Notes under the pieces: generated by a model
The model's database searches: none
What the model was told of the DNA's origin: nothing
Seen by the model: only the letters and a program-made list of their open reading frames with translations
Position numbers and translations under genes: made by a program
Part shown: positions 1 to 12,200 of the stretch, in pieces
Numbering within the stretch: the first letter of the stretch is position 1
Layout: each line of letters opens with the position of its first letter
Assembly (NCBI GenBank): GCA_947471745.1
Contig: CANJKZ010000170.1
Span: 3,067,501 to 3,131,500 of the forward strand
DNA from: Closterium sp. Naga37s-1
Taxonomy: Eukaryota; Streptophyta; Zygnematophyceae; Desmidiales; Closteriaceae
Length of the DNA: 64,000 nt
Direction: 5' to 3'

Positions 1-88
1 AAATTACAGGCATCGCGACCGACCGAGCTAACGTCATGGTGGGGGAGAACAATGTGATAGGGACTAAGGATGGAGTCTGTGAAGATTA

Positions 89-265
89 TGTCAAAATGTG
101 TAGTTTGTCTAGCCTGCAGTGGGGTACTCTATAGTGAGGACGGCCCCTTAGGGTTTCCTATATGTATCCACCTGCTTGCTAGTGCAACCCCTCTTTTGCC
201 TATTCTCTCTTGCCTAGCTAGCTAAACCCTAGCTATGGCTCCTGCGTTCTAGCTGCTATTCTGAC
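89..265 (+). repeat. 5' LTR of N1
   Basis: It runs from TGTCAAAATG to CTGACA. The start matches the sequence at 1559 almost base for base, and the body resembles the N2 LTRs at 14801 and 23035. Confidence 0.85.
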
Positions 266-279
266 ATGCTATCAGAGCG
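266..279 (+). other. Primer-binding site of N1
   Basis: TGCTATCAGAGCG directly follows the LTR. It is a one-base variant of TGGTATCAGAGC, the usual plant copia PBS for initiator tRNA-Met. Confidence 0.75.
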
Positions 280-529
280 GTTACGCTCCTGGCCTGTGGG
301 CCCACCGTTAGCTTCCACTGCTGTCCTGTCTATCGCGTGCCCCGTGGCGCGCGACATTTTTTCTTCCCACCACGCGCTCGGGGCGCATGGCGGTTTCCTG
401 CCCGCCGCGCGCCCCGAGCGCGCGGCGGTTTTTTGCCCGCCGTGCGCCCCGAGGCGCGCGGCGGTTTCCTGCCCCGTCGACCAGCGCGTCGCCCCCCGTC
501 GTCCGTCGAGGCGCCGCCAGGGACCCGCG

Positions 530-800
530 CGCTGCCCCCCCCCCCCCCTCCCGTCGCCTCGTCGCGGCGCCCTGGGGGCCCGCGCGCCGTCCCCTCCCGT
601 CGCCTCGTCGCGGCACCTTGGGGACCCGCACGCCGCCCCCCTCCCGTCGCCTCGTTGCGGCGCCTTGGGGGCCCGCGCGTCGCCCCCTCCCGTCGCCTCG
701 TCGCGGCGCCCTGGGGGCCCGCGCGTCGCCCCCCTCCCGTCGCCCTTCAAGGCGCCCTGGGCGCCCGCGCGCGGCCCCCCTCCCGTCACACGCTGTGGCG
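530..800 (+). repeat. Tandem GC repeats in the N1 leader
   Basis: About five imperfect copies of a unit of about 48 bp. Each contains CCTCCCGTCGCCTCGT, a CGGCGCCCTGGGG block and CCCGCGCG. N2 carries a related array at about 15240-15520. Confidence 0.7.
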
Positions 801-1189
801 CCCTCCGGGGGCCCGCGCGCTGCCCCTCCTGCAGCTCGCGAGCCGCCCCTACAACCCGCGAGCCGCCCCACCAGCACGCGAGCCGCCCCTGCAGCCCGCG
901 CGTGCTGCCCTGTGGAGCCGCGCGCCACTCCCTGCCCTTGTGCAACTGCGCGGTGCCGATTCTGGGGGTGGCGGGTGTGTGAGCCGTTCCCTGATCCTCC
1001 TACTCCGTCTCCCACTACTACAGCTGCCACTGAGGGGGGTGGGTGTGTGGGAGCCAAGGGAGTGGCGCTAGGGGGGTGTCGTGGGAGTGGAGCTAGGGGT
1101 GCAGCAAGGGGGTGTGTGAGAAGGGGGTGTGGGACTGTTAGGGGAGGTTGAAGGGGGGGGTGGCCGCCGTGAAGCCAGCAGCTCCAGTC

Positions 1190-1420
1190 GCCTGTGAGAC
1201 CGTTGCACCAGTCGCCCGTGAGCCCGTTACTCCAGTTGCGCGTGAGCCCGTTGCTCCAGTCGCCCGTGGGTCAGTTGCTCCTGCCGCTCGTCTAGCCGCG
1301 GAGTGAGTTACTCCAGTTGCCCGTGTGCCAGTTACTCCAGTTGCCAGTGTGCCAGTTGCTTCAGTTGCCTATGGGCCAGTTGCTCCAGTTGCGCCGTGTG
1401 CCAGCAACTTCAGCTGCCGC
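1190..1420 (+). repeat. About 24-bp tandem repeats before the N1 3' end
   Basis: Repeated units of the form GTTGCTCCAGTCGCCCGTG, including variants with TTACTCCAGTTGCC. They lie between the leader and the PPT. Confidence 0.7.
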
Positions 1421-1558
1421 CCACCACCTTCTCTCCTCTCATAGTCACTCCTCCTCCTCACTTGCCCTCTGTGAATGCCTCTAGCTTTTCTTGTACTCAT
1501 GAACCTGCTCTATGATTGCTTGCTGTGCTGATTATACCCCACTTTGACTATGGGGGTG

Positions 1559-1616
1559 TGTCAGAATGTGTAGTTTGTCTAGCCTGCAGTGGGGTACTCT
1601 ATAATGAGTACGGCCC
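1559..1616 (+). repeat. Truncated 3' LTR of N1
   Basis: Fifty-eight bases beginning TGTCAGAATGTG follow the purine tract CTATGGGGGTG. The match to the 5' LTR stops at ACGGCCC. Confidence 0.8.
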
Positions 1617-1966
1617 AAATTCAAATGTGTTGTAGCTCTAGTCCGTGGCTACAATTCCGAATTCGAATCGTATCAAAAGGTGAAGTATAACTGGACTTAT
1701 GAATTACGGCACACTAGGGGGTATGCTGGAGCTGAAACTTAACTCAATCACAATTATCTCACAAGTTTTACGCAAGAAAGTTAGAGTAGCAATCAACCAG
1801 GTAGAATATAAGGTCGTGACCATGTACTGCAAAGCATAGAGCAGCTAGAAATATTGTCTACACAAACCAACAGCCCGAAGGCGTACATAGGAAACACGTT
1901 ATTTCCATATCCGAATGATAACCACCAGTACAGCTGGGGAGCTCTCTATGCTAAAAAAAGGAAGGA
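1617..1966. other. Unassigned AT-richer spacer
   Basis: No gene recognised. It lies downstream of the minus-strand LINE fragment, where a 3' UTR and poly(A) would be expected. No T-run marking a poly(A) tail is visible on the plus strand. Confidence 0.4.
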
Positions 1967-3013
1967 TTAGGGGGGATGGAAGGGGTCCCCAAGCAGCCAT
2001 GAAGCGCGAAGGTCTGGGTGAATAGAAGGGGTTCTGTCATGGTCGAAAACGAGGAAGCGAAATCGAGTGGCTAGCTTGATACGAGCAGCCGAGCGTCGTT
2101 GTTTTTTCACTGATTGTTTATTCCTTCGCCATAGGAAGATTTTGAATGCAATGAGGAATTGTGCCAGGATGAGCTGGAGAATCTCAAACCGAGAGGAGGG
2201 CGAATCTTGGAACTTGTGTTCACAGCGCGCGATCCAAATAGCTTTTGCAGATGCTCCAACCAGAAGGCTCCAGGGGGGCACCTGGCCAGCTCTAGAGGCG
2301 AGCGGAAAAGGCAAGAGCTCAGGAGGAAGAGAGCAGTGGAGGTGACGACGAGCGACAGAGGAGAGAGCGGAGATTACTGCAAGGGCCACCCTACACTCGT
2401 AGAAGATGTGAAAGATAGTCTCTGTGGGTGCTACGGTGCAGAGCAAACAAATCTCTCGGTCCGCGGCAAAGTTGAAACGCGAACCCGAAGGAAGAGTGCG
2501 AATGTAGAACCGGTACAAGACGTCGCGCTGGAGGCTGGGTTGCTCGTGTAAAAAACCGTGGGAGAAGTCAGGGACGAGAGGAGGAGCTGGGAGGACGTCA
2601 CTCCAACGGGCAGCGTGGTCAAAAGGAAGCTTAGTGTAGAGGCGACGATGAATCTCAGCTACACTTGGGCATCCGTCCTGTAGGATGTCGAGCCGTGCGC
2701 CGAGCCCTGCACTTGTATGGAAGGGGCCTGCAAGCCAGGACCCAACGACATGCACCGCGTAGAGGTCACATATGTTAAATGTGCCATCTCCAATTGACGC
2801 GCGGGCGATGAGCTGGTTAGGAAGGACGCGGTGGAGGGAGGCTGAGAGCGACGGCGGAGGGGAGAAAGCGGTGACCTGGAGAGCAAGAGTGGGGGAGGAC
2901 TCTGAGTCATCTTTGGGGACGAACCACTCCCCGAGGGTTGCCAAGGGGGGAGGGGGGAGCGAAGGGCTGACCACCAGGGCTTGGGGATGGCACGGACGAG
3001 GAATCCCTCTCAT
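1967..3013 (-). pseudogene. LINE ORF2 C-terminal fragment with zf-RVT domain
   Basis: This 348-residue frame matches the C-terminal part of plant LINE ORF2 proteins. Near residues 175-220 it has a CLLC ... HIFYEC pattern, the Cys/His set of the zf-RVT domain found after the reverse transcriptase in plant LINEs. A basic tail follows (WRRNKQSVKKQRR). An earlier segment with GEWFVPK and ARASIGDG fits the connection region. There is no RT or endonuclease in this fragment. The missing N-terminal part lies in opposite orientation from 5270 onward, which suggests one LINE with an inverted 5' portion. The ATG at 3013 is only where the open frame begins, not a true start. Confidence 0.75.
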
Positions 3014-5269
3014 TCCCTCCGCTCCAATTGCATTTCTCTTTCTTTTCTTTTCTATCTGGCCCGAGTTTCCGCTCTTCCCTCTAGCGCAAATGCCGCTATG
3101 ACAGGAACTTAAAGCTTTAGCTTCTCGAACATCCTGATCAAGTTACTGTCAAATCGTTAGCCGATTAGGCTGGTTCCCTCTCCTCAACAGTAACTCGGTT
3201 AAAGGTAAGTTAGCTCTTCTATTTGTTTATTTCCTGCAGTGTTTTAACTATGTCCGGTCATGCAGGTGACGCCCTCCTACCTTCCTCACGGTAGGTCTTT
3301 CTTTCGTGTCGCCGACGGCTCGCCTGCTCTGCCACTCCGCTGCTCCCACGGTTCTTACTATCTTTCCTCCTCCATACGCAAACCCTAAACGCTTTACCTT
3401 CTTGTTTTTCCAGTTGCAGCTCTAGCTCCTGTTATGCCTTGTTTCTATCCTCCCGGTCCTAGTCTACACTTGCCACTGCTCTTCCCGGTGCTCCGCTCTC
3501 GCGACGCCAACGACGCGCCCTACTTCAACTGCGCCACGTCCTAACTTCCCAACAAAGCCTGCAACCGACGGCTCCCACCCCCACGCCGACGGATACGCCA
3601 CCGCCGTCAGGAACTCGGCATCGATGGCAACCTCCAATGTTATCATGCTACCTCAACCGCTCATCTTCTCAGGTAAGTGCCACCGCACACCCTCCTGCCT
3701 CTATCGGTCGGTTTTCGCTCTATCGCCTTTTTAAGCCACTCGTTTCTCTGCCTTCTCGGTCTTTTCGCAATGATGCTCTTTCTTTCGCTCTGCTGCTCCC
3801 CATCTTGCCTCGCTACCTCTGTTGATGTGCATGGTTTTCAGACTCTGGCTGCCGACTAGGCGCCAAGTCTATCCCAGGCTCGGGCTGCCGCTTAGGCTCC
3901 CAACTTACTCCGGAACTGGGTCGCTGATTAGGCACCCTTTCCATTTCTATGAACCGCTGCGACCAACGCCTTCGCGTTCACGTCCCACCTCCGACCACCA
4001 CTTGTGCTTGGCCTTTGCTTTGTTTTCCTGCTACCGTTCCCCTTCGGCCATCCGGGCCCCTGTCACCTCGACGTGCCATTGCTTTTGCTTGGCGTTCTGA
4101 CTCGGGAAGCTCCCTAAGCTACCAATCACTTTCTCTAGATTGCGTTGGCCGCCTTGGACTGTGCGTCCACACTCTCACCATACCACCCGCTCACCCCAAC
4201 CTTCCGGCTCTCGTTATGTTTCGCCTAGCTGTTGCTCGCTCCTTCACTGTTTCATCCTATTTTGACACTGTGGTCTTCTCTCTCGTCCCCACCCTCGTTT
4301 CGTCCTCTTCGTCCGCCCCGGCTGGCCTGCGCCTTGTCTTGGACTTCTTACACCCACCTTTCATCCTGTATTTCTCCCTGTCTGACGAGCCGACGGTTGT
4401 GAAGCAGCCGCACTGTGCTCGTCTCAGAAGCCGTGCCCTGCCCCTGTGGGTTGCTGTACCTCGCTGCCACGCGACTAGACCTCCTTGCTGCATTCTAGCC
4501 GGTGTTGGCGCTCCCCCGTGCCTCCAGGGTTCCCCCCTCACTGCTCACCCCCCTGTCGCTACACCTCCTCACCCATCCCCTCTCCCGCCCAAATGTTCAC
4601 GGCCTTTGCCCTCCCCCCTCACCTGGATGCTGATGTGCCTCTCTTGTCGCCCGCCTATTAGCACCTCATTCCCTTTCTGGCCTGCTACCCCTCTCTTTGA
4701 TGGTACTGTGTCTCCCCTTCTCATCATGGTCCTGCCGCCCCTCCCAACTTGTGTTTCGTTGCCTGCTTTCCTAGCCCCCGACTCTCCTCCCCCCCTCCCC
4801 CGGCATGTCCGCCTTCCCCTCTCTAGCTGCTCGCCCTGGTCCCTCCCCCCCCCCCCCGAATTTCAGGCAATTTTCCGACCTGTCAGGCAGCCTTGAGCTC
4901 CAGATGGCTGCGAGTCATCACCCTAACCCTGTCCACTCATAATTCTCTGGATGTTCCTTACCCTTCTGTTACAGCCCTAAAGCTTATAGCTCCTAACTCC
5001 TGCTTGCTAGCAATCTATGCATCTTCCGCTGGTTTTAGTATTTTGAACAATATGAATACCAGACGCAACTCCTTCTGGCAGTTTTCATTATTAAGCAACA
5101 TATCAGCAACACGTGCGAAGCGCACCAGCAGTGTGCCTACACGCAACCCCGCATTTCCTTCGATACGTGTTTCTGGCTAGTTGCAGAAATCTCGTCTAGT
5201 GTCTTGGCTGGCAGCAACAAAGTAGTCAGATCATACTACCAATTGTGCTTCGCTCAGCAGAATGTTGAT
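3014..5269. other. Unassigned pyrimidine-rich region upstream of LINE ORF2
   Basis: The plus strand from about 3320 to 4890 is C/T-rich. It contains a 315-residue proline-rich frame (3949-4896) with no recognisable domain. By position it could be the LINE 5' UTR or a decayed ORF1, but I see no zinc knuckle or RRM-like motif. The shorter frames around 4893-5180 are also unrecognised. Confidence 0.35.
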
Positions 5270-7877
5270 ACCCCTACAGGTTCGCTGCCTGAATATTTAC
5301 GCTATTAATACACCAGTTAAACGCAATGCTCTAAAAAATCGGCTTTCAACCTCTCGCCCTCACACAGACATTCTCAATATAGTGGACACACGTCTCTAAA
5401 AAGACCTACCTCGACTTTCACTCCAACTCCGGCCACACTCTTCAGTTCACGCTTCATCCCTAAACGCACTGAATTCAATTGGCCAACAAGTTCCACAACC
5501 TGGTGGCATCTCCATCCCGTCCTTCAATCGAGCAGTTTCTCTCACCTCCCCATCCCCTTCCGCCGATGGCCGCCTCCTATCTGTACACATCAACTTCCTG
5601 CATAAGCAATTGCACCTCATCGCCATCTACGCGCCGAGACCTGCCATTGTCCGTCGGATCTGGTGGAGATCAATCCTAACTCCTACGTTGGAACAACCCT
5701 ATGCAGGTGTAGCTACGATCGTCGCCGGCGACTTTAATTCGGTAGTTTCCCCTTTAGACCGTAACCGCCCGTTGCTTGGCCATGAACTTAGCGAGGCCAC
5801 CATAGTGTCCAACCTTCTGTTAACACACGCATTCTGTGACGTATATCGTTCACTCCAACGTGTCGACCCCGTGTTTTCCTACTTTGGTCGCCGGGTCAAT
5901 GCCGGTGCAGCTCTCCCGCCCACCTCTAGATTAGACCGAATCCACCTCTCTAGTTCATTCCTCCCATGGTCCTCTAAAACCCCCTACCTCCCATGGTTCA
6001 CTCCTTCGCCCCCCTTTGCACCCTTACATTCGACAACCTGGCAATAGCACCGCAGCCTTGGCGTTTCAGCTCTTCCCTCCTCCTCCGGCCCCAAGTCGCT
6101 ACCATAATCGAATCTCACCTCCCCTCCCTGCCGTCAAGCCCTTCCGCCAAAGCATGGGATTCCTGGAAACTGGCCTTGACCCTTAGCCTCAAACGGTTCT
6201 CAAATGAAGAGCGCAAACGGGTTACCAGCACTATCGATCACCTTGTACTACTCATCAGCCGCCTCCAACTCCAATCCTCCCTCTCCCCTCTTGACCATGA
6301 TGCAGCCACACAGCTCCTCAAAGCCCAACAACAACTCTCAAGATACGAGACCTCTAAAACCGCTGAGCTCGCTCTAAAAGCAAAGCTCAAAGTCGAGGGA
6401 CATAGGGAGATGGGAATCTCCTCCCTCCTGGCAGGACTCAACATCCGCATAAAAGATTCTTCAATCTCCTCGCTTACACTTCCGGACGAACAAACCACCT
6501 CTGACCTTCGCGCCATGACCGCTGAATGCACCAGATTTTTCCAGTCCTTCCATAGCGGGGCAACCCCTTGCGTGCCAAACCCTGCTTTTTGGGCACACAT
6601 CCCACCCTCTTCACCCCCCCTCGACTCCTCAACCACCTTCAAGCTCCCGTCTCCCTTCTCGAAATTAGCAAAGCTATCGGGCAGCTGTCCCGTGGAAAAA
6701 CCCCTGGCCCCGACGGCATCCCGGGTGAGCTGTTCCGACAACATAAGACCCGCTTCGCTCCTGCATTCCTCTCCCTTTTTTCCTCACCCCTCATCTCCGC
6801 AGCCCTCCCGCCGTCAATGCTCTCCGGCTGCACCGTCCTCATTCCCAAAAGAGGCAACTCTTCTTCGGCTGAAAACCTCCGCCCCATCACCCTCATGAAC
6901 TCGGATTACAAGGTTTTGGCCCTTTGCCTTGCCAACAGGCTGCAACTTGCGCTTCCTTTGATCATCCACCCCTCCCAGACAGCTTTTATTAAGAAACGAA
7001 AAATTGGCAATACGATCAACGACACACTCGACATTTTCGACTGGAGCACACTCACCAAGACCCCCTTGATCGCCTAAACTGTTGATTTTCGTAAGGCCTA
7101 TGATCTGGTTGACCATGCCTTCCTCTTCGAGGCGCTTGCTATCCTCAGACTTCCTGAGCAATTCATCGCCTGGGTCCGCCTCATGCACACCAACACCTCC
7201 ACCCACATCTCTGTTAACAACCTTGCTAGGCCCACCTTCCCCGTCCGAATGGGGGTTCGACAAGGATACCCCTCGCCCCACTTCTTTTTGTTTGGGTCAT
7301 CAATTTTTTTCAGCGTTACCCATCCCTTTTTCTCCCAGGGTTCCCCCTCTCTACGACCCAACGTCGTCTCATGGCTTGCTACGCTGATGATGTCACCATC
7401 TTCCTCTCCTCCGTCAAAGAGCTTGGGACCACACTAATACATCTCCGAACCTTCGCCGCCATCTCTGGAGAGCACCCCAACTAGAATAAATGCTCAATAA
7501 TCCCATTTCACATTGCCCCGGAACATATACTCCTTGCTGGCCCCATTCCCATTCGCAGTCCTCAAGAGGCAGAACGTATTCTTGGCATCTATGTAGAACA
7601 TGCACAACCAGGCGCCACTACCTGGTCCACGACTCTCTCTCGCGTTCAGCGCACGGATAAATTCTTTGTCGCCCTCCGTGCCACTGCTACCTGCCGCAAG
7701 TCACTTGCGTCGGTTTTCTTTAACTCCATTCTCTCCTTCCTTGGCCGATTTCAACCCCCCTCCCCCGACATTATTAGGCGCCTTGACGTTTTGGCTGGGA
7801 ACTTCCTCTCCTCCTCTCGATTCAAGGAACACGGCCTTGCGGTCCGCCTCATCCCCAATCGTCTCCTTTATAATTCA
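5270..7877 (+). pseudogene. LINE ORF2: APE-type endonuclease and reverse transcriptase, decayed
   Basis: Pieces of one protein are read in several frames. Around 5280-5400 the endonuclease N-terminus is visible (INTPVKRNALKNRL, then DILNIVDTRL where QETxL is usual). The endonuclease core VAGDFNSVV lies at about 5722-5748 and SRLDRIHLSS at about 5925-5955. The RT follows: GKTPGPDGIPGELF (about 6690-6735), LRPITLMNSDYK (about 6875-6912), DFRKAYDLVDH (about 7084-7115), GVRQGYP (about 7252) and the catalytic YADD (about 7379). There are stops (for example TAA near 7075) and frame changes throughout, and the endonuclease glutamate region is altered, so it is inactive. It is cut at 7877 by Copia-A and resumes at 14646. 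Confidence 0.82.
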
Positions 7878-8014
7878 TGTCAAGCTATATTTGTTATAGC
7901 TTATTTGTGTTAGTCTAGGTGTACTTTATGTTTTCCTAGGGTTAGGGTTATGCTTGCTATATCTTGCTTGTTTTCACTTTCCTTAGTCAACACTTCTAGT
8001 TTTGTAACTTGACA
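7878..8014 (+). repeat. 5' LTR of Copia-A
   Basis: It runs from TGTCAAGCTATATTTG to AACTTGACA and matches 14506-14645. Confidence 0.88.
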
Positions 8015-8026
8015 TGGTATAGAGCG
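8015..8026 (+). other. Primer-binding site of Copia-A
   Basis: TGGTATAGAGCG abuts the LTR. It is an initiator tRNA-Met type PBS lacking one base of the usual core. Confidence 0.7.
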
Positions 8027-8628
8027 ATAAGAAGATCCCATGGGCCCACCGCCCCGTAACGTGCCCTAGCCCGAAGCGCCCTAGCCCGAAGCGCCTTAGC
8101 CCGTAGCGCCCCGTCAATCCGTGTCTCGTAGTGCCCCGTACCCCGCGCGCCACCCGTTTTCCCGTCGCCTCACCCTTCAGATCCGTCGCGTCGTTACTCT
8201 CCCCCCCCCTCGTCGCGACCTGCCCGTTTTCCCCCGTCGTGCCCTATCTTTTCCCCCCGTCGCGCTGCCCGTACATCCGCTCGCGTAGTCGCACGCACCC
8301 GTACGAACGGTCGCGCGCGCAGCTGCGTGCGACGGCACACACAGCAGCACGCGCAACTGCTCGCCCGTCCGCTCGCACAGCAGCCCGTGCGGCCTGCGCG
8401 CCGCGCCACCTGCAACCCGTCCACAGCCTTCCCCGTAGCTCGACGCCCCACCCGTCCCCACTGCCTTAGCAAGCCGCCCCTTCCCAGTTCTGCCGCCCCA
8501 CCCTTAACAGGCCGCCCCAACCAGTTCTGCCGCCCTCACCCATTCCCACTACCTCATCTGTAGCCCGCCGCCCCAGCCATATCTGCAACCCCACCCATTC
8601 CAGTCACCTCACCCAGTACTCCCCTGCA

Positions 8629-9115
8629 CAGAACCGCACAGAACCGTACAGAACCGCACAGAACCGCACGGAACCGTGCAGAATCGCGCAGAACCGCACA
8701 GAGCCGTACAGAACCGCACAGAACCGCCGCCTTACCTTCCCCACCCGTCGCCAGCAGCCTAGTCTACCGCCAGGAGCACCACCAGCAACTTAGACTGCCG
8801 CCAGTCGCACCAGCAGCAACTTGAACTACCCCCTAGCAAAGCCAGCAACTTACACCGCCCCACCCGGTACTCCCCACTGCACAGAACCGCATAGAACCGC
8901 ACCCGCTGCCCCACCCGTTCCAGCCAGAGCTGCTGCCCCACCCGTTCCAGTCACCTCACCCGGAATCAGCCGCCCCACCCGGTACTCTCCACCCCGCAGA
9001 ACCGCACTGAACTGTACATAACCGCACAGAACCGCACCCGCTGCCCCACCTGTACCAGTCAGAGCTGCTGCCCCACCCGTTCCAATCACCTCACTCGGAA
9101 TCAGCCGCCCCACCC
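8629..9115 (+). repeat. Tandem repeats in the Copia-A leader
   Basis: Positions 8629-8730 hold about ten copies of a decamer close to CAGAACCGCA. From about 8866 to 9115 a unit of roughly 120 bp, containing CCCACCCGGTACTC and AGAGCTGCTGCCCC, occurs twice. No protein is expected from this stretch. Confidence 0.72.
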
Positions 9116-9224
9116 GGTACTCTCCAACCCTGGCTGCCCCCAGCGGAACCAGCAGCCGGATAGCCTACCGCCAACAGCAGTTTAGGCCCACCTGCCAGCA
9201 CCACCCCCGTTTCTAGCTACTCAC

Positions 9225-12200
9225 ATGGCTTGTACTCGAGTCCTACAGCAGCAGGGCCAGCCGCAGCACTCCCGGCAGTGGGGACCTGCGGGTCCAAAGT
9301 GTGGAGCCCTCAGCAGTGGCTCAGCTAGCAGTGGGCGAGACGTCGGCCCCTGCGGGTACCGGGCCCTGACAGGCCCTGGTGCTGGCACTACCTGCTGGAG
9401 TCCTGATCACTCTGCGTCCAGCTGCTACTGTTGACACGACGACCTTCACCGTGAGCGTTTTGGTCCTCATGCTATTACACCGCACTGGCCCTCGCGACTT
9501 CGCCAGCGCACTGCTGCACTAGTTGAGTCTCACCTACCTGGTCTAGGACCGTTCCCGGCTGCACGAGTAGAGACCTGTGTTTCCAGTCTTGGTGCGTGTG
9601 TTGTTTCCAGTCCAGGCGCCTCTGAGGATCTTTGTGTAGGAGCTGCAGCTACCACTAGTCTAGCACTAGCCTTTGTAGCTGGTTCGGGTGCGACCCCACA
9701 GACTGCACAGCTTTCCTTCACCCTAGACTCTGGAGCGTCCAGCTGTTTCTTTCGCGGCTGTACTGACCTCACACCACTGCGCACTCCAGTCACTGTCGCC
9801 TTAGCTGACCCCTCTGTGGGACGTGTAGTTGCTCGCAGCACCACCACTCTCCCGTGCCCGGCGGCTCCCTCAGGTTTTCTTACAAGTTACTACACCCCCT
9901 CGTTCTCTAGGAACCTGGTGGGTGTCAGTCAGCTCCACGACTTAGGTGTAGTCACCACTTTCCCACTGGACGAGCCTGTTGCCTCCTGCACAGTCGGTAC
10001 CACTGGGGCCCCTCTGGCCACTTTTCACAGGGAGTCGGGCTCTGGTCTGTACTCACTATACACTGGGTCCCACCGCACTGGGTCGGGCCAGGTCAGGTCA
10101 GGTCAGGTAGCTGCTGTGTCGTGCGACTGTCGCTCCCTCACCCACCCGTCTGTCCTCTGGCACCACCGTCTAGGTCACCCATCGTTCCCACGTCTCAGTA
10201 GGATGGCACGTTAGCGTCTGGTCTCAGGTCTCCCAGAGTCGCTTGCCCCGCTTCCTCGCTCGCCTGCACCGCTGTGCACTCCTTGCGTCGAGGGTCGGCA
10301 GCACGCTGCCCCTCACTCCTCCTCGTTCCCCCCCACCACGGCTCCCTTCCAGACCCTGCACTTGGACGTCTGGGGCCCCTCCCCGGTCCTTGGACCACGT
10401 CAGGAGCGCTACTTCCTGATTGTGGTGGACGACTACTCCCGCTACACCACGGTTTTCCCCTTGCGACGGAAGGCCGACGTGCCTACCGTCCTCGAGCCGT
10501 GGCTACTAGCGTGGGGTGGTGCCCAAGGCCTGTGTGGGCTTCGCCTACACTCGGACCGTGGTGGTGAGTTTTCTTCCACTCGTTTGGAGACGTTCTGTCA
10601 GGGTCGGGGAGTCATTCAGTCTTACACGCAGCTGAACGGGGTAGCCGAGCGTCGCATCGGTCTGGTCATGGAGGTTGCCCAGACCTCCATGTGCCATGCC
10701 GGTGCCCCTCAGTTCTTGTGGCCTCAGGCGGTCCGCTACGCCGAGCACCAGCTGAACCTGTGGCCCAGTGATGCACGGCCACGGGTGACGCCGGTCTCTC
10801 TCTGGTCAGGTTTACAGGGTGTAGCAGCTGACTTCCGTGTCTGGGGTTGTCTTGCTCACGTTCGCGCCCCTGGCGCGAACAAGTTGTCTCCGCGCACTCG
10901 TGCCTGCGTCTTTCTTGGCTTTCCTTTGGATGCCTCCGGCTGGGTGCTCTACGACCCGGTCACCTGCGGGTTCTTCGCTTCCCACGACGTCACGTTCGAC
11001 GAGTCTGTCTGTTACTACAGGAGTCGCCCCCACCGAGGTACTGAGGTCTTTTCCCCCCCGCTGTTCCTCACCCTTGAGCCTCCCCCAGTCGCCCCGGTAG
11101 CCCCCCCTGCTTCGCGTCCTGCCCCGTCAGGTGTGTCGCACGTCACTCCGCTGTCGTCCCCCCCGCAGCGTCCAGTCCCTGTCGTGTCTGGGGGTGCGGG
11201 AGGTGCAGTTGCGGAGGGTGAGGGTACTGGGGCTGCAGGAGCTGGTGGTGTCGGCCCTGGGGGTGCAGGGGTTATGGGAGTGGAGGTCACTTCTGTGGAG
11301 GACACGTCAGCCTCGAGTCGGCGGCCTCGCCCCGCCTCACCCCCTGGATTCCCGTCTGTCCCGCAGTTTCCCCATCGTTCTTCTCTGCCGCCGGTTGCTA
11401 CGGAGCCTGGGGGTGTTTCTGCGGGAGGTACTGGAGGCCCGGGGGTGTCGGTGGTGGAGGTGCTGGTTCTGGGGGTGCTGGAGCTGGAGGCCATGGCACT
11501 GTGGTGCCTACACCGCGCACTGTACGTTTCCTGACCCGTGAGCAGCGTCTCCTTCGGTTGGAGAGGGAGGAGCGTGAGCAGTTTGAGAGGACACAGTAGC
11601 AGCTGCAGCAGCAGCAGCAGGAGAGAGTAGAGGAGGAGTCATGGCCACACCAGGAGAGGGTAGAGCAGGAGTCCCGCCCGCAGCAGCAGGTGCAGTTACA
11701 CACACACCAGGAGAGAGTAGAGGAGCAGTCCCGACCGCACCAGGAGAGGGTAGAGCAGGAGTCCCACCCGCAGCAGCAGGTAAAGCTACAGACCCAACAG
11801 GAGAGAGTAGCGGAGCAGTCACGGCCGCAGCAGGAGAGGGTAGCGCATGAGTCCCACCCGCAGCAGCAGGTACAGTTACAGACCCAGCAGGAGAGAGTAG
11901 AGGAGGAGTCACGGCCGCAGCAGGAGAGGGTAGTGCAGGAGTCCCAGTTGCAGCAGCGGGTGCAGCTGCAATCGCAGTTGGAGAGGGCAGAGGCAAAGCC
12001 ACAGGTGCAGCAGCAGGGGCCGGTACCGTCGCAGCAGACGCCAGAGGAGTCGGAGCAGCAGCGACTGCGACTACGCGACCTCCCCGACCCAGCACCTGCA
12101 CGCTTTGTTTGTGGTCTCCTACCGTCTCCTCCTGTTCCCCCTGTTGAGTCCCTTTCCTCGTCCCAGTGGACTCGTCATTCTCCCCTCACTCGTGCTGTGT

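Larger units (their letters stand above)
89..1616 (+). mobile_element. N1: non-autonomous LTR element, 3' LTR truncated
   Basis: The 5' LTR (TGTCA...TGACA) is followed at once by a PBS, a GC-rich internal region without recognisable gag or pol, a polypurine tract (about 1550-1558) and the first 58 bp of a 3' LTR. The internal region is close to that of N2 (14801 onward), so both belong to one non-coding family of about 1.5-1.7 kb. Long frames exist in three phases on both strands, but they are compositional artefacts of the repeats. The element would have to borrow gag-pol from a relative. The 3' LTR breaks off at 1616 into unrelated AT-richer DNA, so no target-site duplication can be read. 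Confidence 0.82.

Noticed and set aside
256..1151. Long overlapping open frames in the N1 leader on both strands
   Set aside because: They occur in several phases at once in a GC-rich repeat, lack any domain, and N2 does not keep the same frames.
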